From a virus: a stretch of DNA of 36,722 bases. The notes under the pieces are model-generated. The model had not been told where the DNA came from, ran no database searches, and was given only the letters and a program-made list of their open reading frames with translations. The DNA lies in IMG/VR virus record IMGVR_UViG_3300037042_001073, positions 1 to 36,722 of that record; one strand, given 5' to 3'. A program made the translations under genes and the position numbers. Below are positions 29,465 through 36,722 of this stretch, in pieces (position 1 is the first letter of the stretch; each line of letters begins with the position of its first letter).

Positions 29465-30778
29465 ATGTCAACATCAGGAATATATTACTTAAACGCACCG
29501 TCTTTATCCTCGGCAACGTCCGCTTATACGGATGCGGCTCTTACGATCGTGGCCTCTGACGGATGGTATTCTGACGGCACGACAGTTCGTGAGTTGGTTT
29601 CGGGAGTATTTACAAATGTGATTTCTTCTTGCGCACCATGTGCATCTCCATGTAGTACTACGCCAATAGCGTTTGTAGGAGATCTTGCTTTCCTTGAAAT
29701 GAACCAAAGTACAGGAACAACAAGCAGTGATGTTGGGGCTGTAGTTATAGAGGTTAACTTCAACGGAAACGCAAGACCTTTGGGGATATATTTTGAGCAG
29801 AATGGTGTTGTGTACAATTCGCTTAGCTGTCAGAATTATGGGCGTGTTCAAGGACCGGCCGGACCAAATCAAGTTGTGTATATTGGTAATGTAACATTTG
29901 ACTGCGGTATTTTGGCAGCAGGATTTTTACCATTGCCTAAATGCGAATACAATCCTGTAACAAGTGCATTTGAAGCGACAGGTGAATATCTTTCTGCGAA
30001 GGCACTGTCCCCACAAATTGATTTAAGCGCAGGAGTTCCGGGTAAATTTGTTGCCGTAATACCTAAGCTAACCCCTGACCCTTCTAATATCTATACTCAA
30101 TGCAGATTGCTTTGCAGTCTAAATGATTTTAATATCACCATTAAATGCCCTCAAAGACTTCCTTCATTTACCTCAACAGGTGTTAATGCTGCGAGCGTAG
30201 ATGCTTGTGGCGCAGGAACGGTTAATGAATACTACTCAGCAGACGTAAATGGGGGTGTTTCTTTAGGGGGATTCTTAGGGTTGTATGATTGGGTGTTTGC
30301 TGACTACAATGGCGAGACTGTATTAGCAGATGGGTTTTATAGATCTCCGTCTGTTCCTTCTCCTAATACCTTCTTTGAAGTGCAAGATGGCGTAGTAGTT
30401 AGCTTTGGAGCTTGCGGAGCTGTTCCTTTATGGACAATCACTTACGAAGATGAGAACGCTATCGCGGGGGCTTGTGCAGCGAATGTTAGCGATTTAAGGC
30501 TGACAGTGTCTCAGCCTCCGGTGACTCCATATATTGACGTGTCAGCACCTGCTACCGGTACATCAAATGTTCCTGAAGGGCTTACGCATGTAACATTAAG
30601 AATGTATTGGTTTGAGGCAATACCTGCATGTGGGCAAGTAAAAATGGTTATTGAGAAGAACGGAGTCGTTATTGCATATAAAACGATTACTCCTACGTCG
30701 GGAGTATATGAGTATTTAGATGTAGATTTTATCTTAGAAGACGATGCAAGTATTTATGGATATGTTACCTTAGTATAA
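29465..30778 (+). CDS. Putative tail-associated/fibre protein with Cys pairs (437 aa)
   Basis: Begins MSTSGIYYLNAPSLSSATSA, a module (YYLNAPSLxxATxxYTDAALT..DGWYSDGTTVRE) that I recall from many Bacteroidota phage and host proteins. A related copy appears at about residues 255-320 (EYYSADVNGGVSL, VLADGFYRSP). Cys clusters (SSCAPCASPCS) sit after the first module. The last 110 residues (LRLTVSQPPVTPYIDVS, VTLRMYWFEAIP) form a beta-sandwich-like domain. Position after the large tail protein suggests a tail-tip or receptor-binding component. It shares its stop with the next start (TAATG). Confidence 0.6.
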   Translation: MSTSGIYYLNAPSLSSATSAYTDAALTIVASDGWYSDGTTVRELVSGVFTNVISSCAPCASPCSTTPIAFVGDLAFLEMNQSTGTTSSDVGAVVIEVNFNGNARPLGIYFEQNGVVYNSLSCQNYGRVQGPAGPNQVVYIGNVTFDCGILAAGFLPLPKCEYNPVTSAFEATGEYLSAKALSPQIDLSAGVPGKFVAVIPKLTPDPSNIYTQCRLLCSLNDFNITIKCPQRLPSFTSTGVNAASVDACGAGTVNEYYSADVNGGVSLGGFLGLYDWVFADYNGETVLADGFYRSPSVPSPNTFFEVQDGVVVSFGACGAVPLWTITYEDENAIAGACAANVSDLRLTVSQPPVTPYIDVSAPATGTSNVPEGLTHVTLRMYWFEAIPACGQVKMVIEKNGVVIAYKTITPTSGVYEYLDVDFILEDDASIYGYVTLV

Positions 30779-31569
30779 TGGAATACACACTCACATATAG
30801 CGAAGAGGTTCAAGGATGGGTATCCTTCTACTCTTTCATTCCGGATTGGATGATTGGGATGAACAATTATTTCTATTCATTTAAGGGAGGCAACCTGTTC
30901 CGCCACAATGCCAATCCATTGAGAAATAACTTCTACGGGAATCAATACAACTCAACGGTGCAAAGCGTGTTTAACGAATCTCCACTTGAGAATAAGCTAT
31001 TCAAAACAATAACTATTCAAGGGGATGATACTTGGGATTTAAGTCTTTACAGCGACCTTCAGACATCGGGATCAATTCAAAGTGGGTGGTTCGAGAAGAA
31101 AGAGCAGGCGTACTTTGCCTTTATTCGAAATTTAGGAACTTCACCTGCATCTCCTTCAGAATATGCGATGCGATCTCTTGGTGGTATTGGGAGAAGCACA
31201 TCAGTAATTGGTGGAGCGCAAATTAACTTTGACATAACAATAGACATAGGCTCTATCATTAGCGTTGACGACTACTTATACTTTGCTGTTGCTCCAAATT
31301 ACAACATTCCTCTTTTGGCAGGTAAAATAGTACAGATAGTTAAAATACCTGCAGCTCAAGGGTTAGTCAATAGAATTAATATCAATACTGCAATAGCCGG
31401 AACTACGCCTATTATTTTGCAGACTCCATACTTCCTGTACATGAAGAACTCAATTGCTGAGTCTCATGGCATCTTAGGGCATTATGGCGTTTTCACGCTT
31501 ACAAATACCAATATAAATAAGATTGAGTTGTTCGCACTTGAATCTGAGGCGATGAAAAGTTATCCATAG
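30778..31569 (+). CDS. Conserved tail structural protein (263 aa)
   Basis: Begins MEYTLTYSEEVQGWVSFYSF, followed by PDWMIGMNNYFYSFKGGNLF and NNFYG. This pattern (GWxSFxSFxPDWMxGMNNxFYTF..GxLYxHN) I recall from crAss-like and Bacteroidota phages, either as a separate protein or as the C-terminal part of the tail stabilisation protein. It is predicted to be beta-propeller-like. Its place just after the large tail protein fits a component split off from it. The gene overlaps the previous stop by one base and is followed by a -7 element. Confidence 0.7.
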   Translation: MEYTLTYSEEVQGWVSFYSFIPDWMIGMNNYFYSFKGGNLFRHNANPLRNNFYGNQYNSTVQSVFNESPLENKLFKTITIQGDDTWDLSLYSDLQTSGSIQSGWFEKKEQAYFAFIRNLGTSPASPSEYAMRSLGGIGRSTSVIGGAQINFDITIDIGSIISVDDYLYFAVAPNYNIPLLAGKIVQIVKIPAAQGLVNRININTAIAGTTPIILQTPYFLYMKNSIAESHGILGHYGVFTLTNTNINKIELFALESEAMKSYP

Positions 31570-31579
31570 AAAAAATCAA

Positions 31580-31587
31580 TATATTTG
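31580..31587 (+). promoter_or_regulatory. -7 element immediately before the GNAT gene
   Basis: TATATTTG matches TAnnTTTG; no -33 match. It ends 5 bp before the ATG, so the transcript would be nearly leaderless. Confidence 0.4.
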
Positions 31588-31592
31588 TAAGG

Positions 31593-32003
31593 ATGGATTT
31601 AACGATAAAACGGCTAGCCGAAAATGATTATGAAAACATCCTTGTAGGATGGTGGAACGATTGGAAGTGGACTCCTCCTATGAAAGATTTTTTACCTGAA
31701 AATGGAGTAGGTGGTCTTATTGTTTATGACGATACCACTCCTGTTTGCGCAGGGTTTGTATACGTTTCAAATTCAAAGGTAGCATGGGTAGATTGGATTA
31801 TTTCAAATAAAAATTATACCGATAGGGAAGGAAGAAAGTTAGCGATTAAATTGCTTTTGGCTTCGCTTACAAATGCTTGTAAGTCTTCCGGAAGTAAATA
31901 CGTATACGCATTAATTAAACACCCACGTCTCATGAAAACTTATGAGGAGCTTGGCTTCTCAAAAGGAGATTCATATACAAGTGAGATGATAAAAGTAATA
32001 TAA
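31593..32003 (+). CDS. GNAT-family N-acetyltransferase-like protein (136 aa)
   Basis: A 136-residue protein with the GNAT layout: strand 1 (MDLTIKRLAENDYENIL), central strands (GGLIVYDDTTPVCAGFVYVS, VAWVDWIISNK), an acetyl-CoA loop region (DREGRKLAIKLLLAS) and a final helix-strand with MKTYEELGFSKGD, where the YExLGF sequence is typical of GNAT proteins. The loop deviates from the usual R/QxxGxG/A. A family of this kind is common in virion modules of Bacteroidota phages, from memory. Substrate unknown; modification of a virion or host protein is possible. It lies between tail and cargo genes with its own -7 element. Confidence 0.72.
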   Translation: MDLTIKRLAENDYENILVGWWNDWKWTPPMKDFLPENGVGGLIVYDDTTPVCAGFVYVSNSKVAWVDWIISNKNYTDREGRKLAIKLLLASLTNACKSSGSKYVYALIKHPRLMKTYEELGFSKGDSYTSEMIKVI

Positions 32004-32004
32004 C

Positions 32005-32823
32005 ATGGCAGCATTTACAACAATAGCAACAGCAGTAGGACTCGGCATGTCGGCTACAACGGCAGGAATGTCATTTGCAAACGCAAGTAAGCAGGCGAGA
32101 TTGCAACGACAAGCGGAGGCTGACGCAGCTAAGGCTATGGCAGAGGCCCGAAATAAACTTGAAGTTAACTTCTATGACCAATTAGCGGTCAAGAAAGAAC
32201 CATACGAATTAGAGCGTGAGGCAGCTCTCGCAGCAGGCGCACAAGCAATTGAGGCCGGCAAAGAAAGCGAAAGAGGAGCTACAGCAACTGCAGGTCGCAT
32301 TCAAATGGCGCAGACTGACCAACAACGTCAGATAGCTTCAGCTATGGGCGATGAGCTAAGTAATCTTGAGAAGCTCAGTGCTACTGAGGATTCAAGGCTT
32401 CGCGATGTTGGCGTTCAGCTAGATCTTGGAGAGGCAGAAGGCGCTCAGCAAGCAGCAGCAGACGCTCAGAAGGCTAAGGCTACAGCTATCACGCAAGGCA
32501 TGCAGTCCGTTGGCGAATTAGCTCAGCAATCATCAACACTTCTGCATCTATATGAGAAGAACAGAGGGAAGCAAATTGATGCTATGGGGCAGATGTCTTG
32601 GTCTCAGGATGATTATGCTAAGTTCAAAAATGTACCTTCTAATTTTGGAATGGGAGATGCAGTACAGGGAGGAAGCAATTTGGATTTTGATGCGATAAAG
32701 AACATGAGCAAATCACAGTATTCTCAGTTCATGAAAACCCTTACTCCCGAGCAAAGGAAGATGTTGTTTACAAATCCTCAGTTCATAAACAACTTCAATA
32801 ACATTGACCCCTTTAAATTTTAA
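32005..32823 (+). CDS. Internal virion (cargo/ejection) protein, 272 aa
   Basis: Residues 3-25 are hydrophobic (FTTIATAVGLGMSATTAGMS), followed by a long Ala/Glu/Gln/Lys-rich helical region (to about residue 180) and a more globular C-terminus (YAKFKNVPSNFGMGD, MSKSQYSQFMKTLTPEQRK). This is the layout of T7 gp14- and P22-type internal proteins, which leave the capsid with the DNA and insert in the host envelope. It is followed by two further cargo-like genes, a trio typical for podoviruses. The assignment is by layout and order. Confidence 0.65.
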   Translation: MAAFTTIATAVGLGMSATTAGMSFANASKQARLQRQAEADAAKAMAEARNKLEVNFYDQLAVKKEPYELEREAALAAGAQAIEAGKESERGATATAGRIQMAQTDQQRQIASAMGDELSNLEKLSATEDSRLRDVGVQLDLGEAEGAQQAAADAQKAKATAITQGMQSVGELAQQSSTLLHLYEKNRGKQIDAMGQMSWSQDDYAKFKNVPSNFGMGDAVQGGSNLDFDAIKNMSKSQYSQFMKTLTPEQRKMLFTNPQFINNFNNIDPFKF

Positions 32824-32830
32824 TTAGAAT

Positions 32831-34360
32831 ATGGGAACATATTACGGATACGCAGAAAGGAATGTAGACTCTCAAGTTAATTGGGCTGAAGTCGGCAAGA
32901 ATATTACCGATATGCTTTCTAAGGAGACCCAACTTAGAGAGGAGAAGAAGTCAGCCATAGAGCAAGCGTCACGAGAGTACGGAAAACAGCTATCAAATGC
33001 TCCTACCGGAGAAAACCAAAATATAAACGGAACGGTATTGAATTTTGCAAATGACGCATCTCAGATGATGCTGATGCAAGATAAGCTGCTAAAGAACGGG
33101 ATGCTCAAGTTGAAGGACTATGCGATTGCTCGACAGAACTTAACTGATGGGACAAGTCGTTTATTTGACTTATCGAAGGAGTGGCAGACTGTTGCTAGGG
33201 AGAAGATGGACCGGTACAAGGCAGGTGATGCTTCTGTTACCGAGACTGATATTATGTCAATGGTTGAGGGGTTTGGGAGACTGAAGGATACCAAGATTTA
33301 CATCAATCCAACTAATGGTATGATTAGCGCAGCTAAAACCAAGAGGTCGATTGTTGATGGCAAGGAAGTAGATGTAATGGATAGCGATGCTAATAACTAC
33401 AATACCATTAATGAGCTAGGCAACTTCATGAAGCAAAGGATTGATAAGTACAAGGTCACCGACTCTCTTGAAGAGCAAGTTAAGGCTACCGGTACTTTTA
33501 TTGATTCTTTCATACATGACCCTCGCGTCCAAAAGACCGGCTCTATCACATTAATATCAGACCCTACGCTAAAGAAGAACTTTGACCAATATATGAAGAA
33601 TGTAGTGGACGGGCAGTTGGATAACCCATTTAACACGCTTTCTGTGCTTAGGGATTGGACTGTAAACCCAAATACTAATAAGCCATATGGTATTTCTTTC
33701 AATAAAGAGGACAAGTCAAACCCTGATGTTATTTTCTTGAAGAAGGATGGGCAAGGTGGTTTTGTCCCTGAGTTCTCAAAAGAGCAAAAGAAGGTAGCGG
33801 AAGAGTATATGAAAACTCAGTTTACGCATATGCTTGACAGAGAAGTTAAGAAACAAAGTATTGGAGAAATCTCTCAAACAAATGAGTCGGGATATGCAGA
33901 GCAGAAAAGAAAAGCTAACTCTGATGTATTAGGTCAAGGACTAGCAATGGCTATTGCCGGAAACGACAAGGCTATTGTAGATCAAGGATTAGCAACGATA
34001 GAGTCGATACCGGGAGTTAAACGCGCTGATAAAGAAGGAAACTTCATCACGATTGAAACGGACTCAGGAAGAAAGCACACCTACGACATCAAGGGAAATC
34101 TTGACCAAGTATTTAATCAGTTGGTGGCAAAAATAAAATCAGAGGATGCAGAAAACATATTTGACATTAATCCTGCATATGTGAAAGCCAAGGCAAACAA
34201 GTATGCTCAAGATAATAAATGGTCTTCTTATTCTCCTATTGATGCCATGTCTCCTAAAAAGACAACCTCTGAATATGCAAATAGCGAAGAGAAAAAGGTA
34301 AAATTAAAAGGCTCAGCTTCTGCTGCCATTGGTGCAGGTGATATCGTATTAGGCAAATAA
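32831..34360 (+). CDS. Internal virion (cargo) protein, 509 aa
   Basis: Begins MGTYYGYAERNVDSQVNWAE, followed by a helical region (NITDMLSKETQLREEKKSAIE) seen in cargo proteins of crAss-like phages by recollection. It is mainly helical and charged throughout with no membrane segment or enzyme motif. The end (KKVKLKGSASAAIGAGDIVLGK) is basic and small-residue-rich. Second of three consecutive cargo-type genes. A structural role inside the capsid or tail channel is the best guess. Confidence 0.6.
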   Translation: MGTYYGYAERNVDSQVNWAEVGKNITDMLSKETQLREEKKSAIEQASREYGKQLSNAPTGENQNINGTVLNFANDASQMMLMQDKLLKNGMLKLKDYAIARQNLTDGTSRLFDLSKEWQTVAREKMDRYKAGDASVTETDIMSMVEGFGRLKDTKIYINPTNGMISAAKTKRSIVDGKEVDVMDSDANNYNTINELGNFMKQRIDKYKVTDSLEEQVKATGTFIDSFIHDPRVQKTGSITLISDPTLKKNFDQYMKNVVDGQLDNPFNTLSVLRDWTVNPNTNKPYGISFNKEDKSNPDVIFLKKDGQGGFVPEFSKEQKKVAEEYMKTQFTHMLDREVKKQSIGEISQTNESGYAEQKRKANSDVLGQGLAMAIAGNDKAIVDQGLATIESIPGVKRADKEGNFITIETDSGRKHTYDIKGNLDQVFNQLVAKIKSEDAENIFDINPAYVKAKANKYAQDNKWSSYSPIDAMSPKKTTSEYANSEEKKVKLKGSASAAIGAGDIVLGK

Positions 34361-34385
34361 ATTAATAAGGTTAAAAACAAAGATT

Positions 34386-36722
34386 ATGGACGGTAAATTA
34401 CAAAAACTATACGACCTATACAAAGATCAAGGCATCATAAAAGAAGCGAGCTTTGAAAAATTTGCCTCGGCAACTCCTGAGCAACAAGAGAAGTTATACA
34501 ATCTTGGTGTGGAGCAAGGTCTTTTTCAATCTGCTGAATTATCAGACTTTCAGTCTGCTTTTGAGTCGCAGGACGTTGGGTTTATCGACAAGGCAAAAAA
34601 CTTCTTCGGCTTTGGCGAGGATGACGTAAAAAAAAAAGACCAACCCGTTTCTACGGCTTCATCTTCGGACGTGTCTTCATCGGTATTACCATCAAAGCCA
34701 AGTACTCCATTTGAGATTGCTGCTGCAAAAGCTCGCGGTGAGTATGTAGCCCCTACCGGAACACTTCAAGAACAAATTCAAGCTGCCGCAAAGAGTGGCT
34801 TGAATGAGTCTTATATGGGCAATGAAGTTCCTTATGAGCAAACTTATACTGCCAAGCATGCGCCTGAAGTTCAGAAGCAAAAAGAAGAGGCGATAGCAGA
34901 GAAGAAGTTTTCAAGTGAGATGACCTCGCAAGAGGACTTTAAGAAGTCTATGGGCCAAATCAATAAAGACCTTGTCAATAACGATGAGGAAAATGTGACG
35001 GCAAGACTCAAGTACCTTTTCGGGGATTATGGCTTTAGTTTCAAGGAGGCAACTATAGGGGTTGATGCCATAACTGTTACTGCGCCCAATGACAAAACAC
35101 TAGACCTTTCTATTGATAGATTTACCGATAAAGGAGATATTGAAAGCTCTAATGAGCTTAGATCGTTTATTGATGCCAACAAGCCAAAGATTGATAGGCT
35201 TACTGCTCAGTATGATAAGTACTACAAAAAACTCACAACTCAAAAAGAAGTTGATGAGTCGATAAAGAGTATTGCGTCCGAGACAAATGCCTTGGGTGCT
35301 GCTCAGAAAAAATTAGCGGTTGATGTATCAAAGATAAAGTCTGACGAGCAATTTTTAAATAGCATTCCCGAAGATCAACGAGGCGCTCCTGAATACACAG
35401 CAATGGTAAATGATCTTTATGCTAGGATTACAGATGCTGATGCAAGGAGAAATCAGATAAGAGCTAAGGAGGTTGAGAATAAAAACAACCAAGCAAAACT
35501 TGATATTGCAGTAGGTAAATTCACCAAGGCCAAAGTAGAGGAAGGAGGCTTAGGAAAGGCTTCTGTCAATGCCATGATTAGTGGTGTAGGAACAGTTGCC
35601 GGCGCAGCAATTGACTTGTTGTTTTTTGTTGCTTCGCATTTACAAGAAGATAAGTCTTGGTCCGAACAAAGCGAAGACTATCAAAATGCTCACGATAAGG
35701 TGGCTTCACAAATAGCTCCTATGCTAAAGGAGAATGTTGGGTTTTCAGGAGTTAGTAAAGAATATGAGCAAGCTGCGTCAAAAGATTTTGTTAAAAGAAA
35801 CACGATTGGGGCTGCAGGATTTATTCCTATTATGGCAGGGGCAATGGCGCAGCCACAATTAGCTGCACCTTTATTTTTTGCAAGTGGCTATGGCGGAGCT
35901 ATGGAGGAGATGGATGCAAATCCTGCATTTAAAGATGTGCCGGCCGGAGAAAGGGTAGCTGTAGCGACAACGCTTGGTTTTATAAATGCAGCACTAATGA
36001 AGAAAGGTGTCACAAACATTTTCTTGGAGTCTAACGCAGGAAAGGCATTCACCGAGTCATTAGTGAAGAAAATGGGTACTACCGCCTCTGCCAAGACCGT
36101 TCAAGAGTTTGTAGACAACGAGGTAGAGTCAGCTATCGCTCGTGGAGCTATTACAACGGCTTCTGCTGCAGCGCATGGTGGGGCTGTTGGTATGGAGCTG
36201 AAGATTGGAGAAGACGCTGTTAAATACGCTTATAATGCGATGAAAGACGAGCGCAAGTTTGAGACTCCTGAGACGTTCAGGGAGTGGGCTAGTCAGGTTG
36301 CTGAGTCCGGTTTAGACATGGCGATGGGCGGAGCTATGCTTGGTCAGATTCATGCTTTCAGCTCTGCATATAAAGAAAACAACTACGAGGGTGTTTCTGA
36401 TGCTACATTAAATCAGCTTGGAGACTTCAAGGATGAGTTTTACCGCAGTGTTTATGAAGAGAAGCTAAAGTCACAAGTTGCTAGCGGAGAAATTTCTGCA
36501 GGCGAGGCTATTGAGAATATTAGAAACTTGAGCAAAAGCATTGCTGCTTTAGACCAAATACCACAAGAGTATACGCCTGCGCAGAAAAGAAAAGTGTTGG
36601 TTTTACTTAGAGAGAAGGAGGAGTTGACGAGAAGTATTGACGGAAAGGATGCTAATTTAGTAAAGCCACAGAAAGAAAGGATTGACGCTATTAACGCTCA
36701 GCTAGAGGAAATCTCTAAAGCT
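34386..36722 (+). CDS. Very large internal virion/cargo protein, 5' part (779+ aa, runs off the window)
   Basis: Open reading frame with an ATG start and no stop before the end of the window, so 779 residues are visible and the real protein is longer. The first 45 residues (MDGKLQKLYDLYKDQGIIKE, TPEQQEKLYNLGVEQGLF) form a short helical module that I recall at the start of giant cargo proteins in Bacteroidota phages. A charged low-complexity linker follows (about 75-140). Hydrophobic stretches at about residues 395-420 and 471-505 could insert in membranes. Helical, Lys/Glu-rich segments continue to the edge. It may carry an enzyme (lytic or RNA polymerase-like) further on, but none is visible here. 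Confidence 0.7.
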   Translation, partial: MDGKLQKLYDLYKDQGIIKEASFEKFASATPEQQEKLYNLGVEQGLFQSAELSDFQSAFESQDVGFIDKAKNFFGFGEDDVKKKDQPVSTASSSDVSSSVLPSKPSTPFEIAAAKARGEYVAPTGTLQEQIQAAAKSGLNESYMGNEVPYEQTYTAKHAPEVQKQKEEAIAEKKFSSEMTSQEDFKKSMGQINKDLVNNDEENVTARLKYLFGDYGFSFKEATIGVDAITVTAPNDKTLDLSIDRFTDKGDIESSNELRSFIDANKPKIDRLTAQYDKYYKKLTTQKEVDESIKSIASETNALGAAQKKLAVDVSKIKSDEQFLNSIPEDQRGAPEYTAMVNDLYARITDADARRNQIRAKEVENKNNQAKLDIAVGKFTKAKVEEGGLGKASVNAMISGVGTVAGAAIDLLFFVASHLQEDKSWSEQSEDYQNAHDKVASQIAPMLKENVGFSGVSKEYEQAASKDFVKRNTIGAAGFIPIMAGAMAQPQLAAPLFFASGYGGAMEEMDANPAFKDVPAGERVAVATTLGFINAALMKKGVTNIFLESNAGKAFTESLVKKMGTTASAKTVQEFVDNEVESAIARGAITTASAAAHGGAVGMELKIGEDAVKYAYNAMKDERKFETPETFREWASQVAESGLDMAMGGAMLGQIHAFSSAYKENNYEGVSDATLNQLGDFKDEFYRSVYEEKLKSQVASGEISAGEAIENIRNLSKSIAALDQIPQEYTPAQKRKVLVLLREKEELTRSIDGKDANLVKPQKERIDAINAQLEEISKA

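Noticed and set aside
29504-29872. 122- and 97-codon minus-strand ORFs opposite the protein at 29465
   Set aside because: Antisense to a well-supported virion gene; no promoter or family resemblance.

Overview
This window is a contiguous piece of a double-stranded DNA tailed-phage genome (or prophage). The evidence is an uninterrupted virion module on the plus strand: small and large terminase, portal, scaffold, major capsid protein, ring/neck proteins, a 1529-residue tail (muzzle/stabilisation-type) protein, and cargo proteins. The host is very probably a member of Bacteroidota. Promoters match the Bacteroidota consensus TTTG-N19..21-TAnnTTTG, starts lack Shine-Dalgarno sequences, and several virion proteins (the ring protein at 23935, the large tail protein at 24860, the protein at 30778, the GNAT at 31593) resemble proteins I know from crAss-like and related podoviruses of Bacteroidota. 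All family assignments come from reading the protein sequences; no search was run.

Layout. (1) 1-4587, minus strand: accessory arm with a single-domain clan-MH metallopeptidase carrying a Cys-rich tail, several unknown small proteins, two small membrane proteins and a DUF3102-like putative DNA-binding protein. The part from about 2600 to 5300 is visibly AT-rich. (2) 4588-5285: non-coding, divergent control region with two 18-bp direct repeats, a hairpin, and a 14-bp-period array built on TTACGTGTTT. A palindrome (CAGTCCAATTRGACTG) occurs here and twice more near 3.8 kb. (3) 5286-7732, plus strand: a small unknown gene with its own terminator, then a phage groEL-groES operon behind a consensus promoter. 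(4) 7698-8202: a MarR-like winged-helix regulator on the minus strand, whose promoter lies face to face with the promoter of the rightward late operon. (5) 8186-14424: small basic or coiled-coil proteins, a broken gene, a spike-base-like protein, a YadA-head-like fibre, the lysis genes (M15 endolysin and holin), a C1q/TNF-like fibre, and a 187-residue protein that reads as two GroES-like folds in tandem. (6) 14421-36722: packaging, capsid, neck, tail and cargo genes; the last gene runs off the window.

How it fits together. The wHTH/late-operon promoter pair looks like a switch between an early/regulatory state and virion production. Terminators after the capsid gene and before the ring-protein genes, each near a fresh -7 element, probably set stoichiometry. 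The phage brings its own chaperonin, a short co-chaperonin, and possibly a second, double-domain co-chaperonin placed just before the terminase genes, which points to dedicated folding of capsid or other virion proteins. That chaperonin set and the compact promoter switch are the most interesting features seen here.
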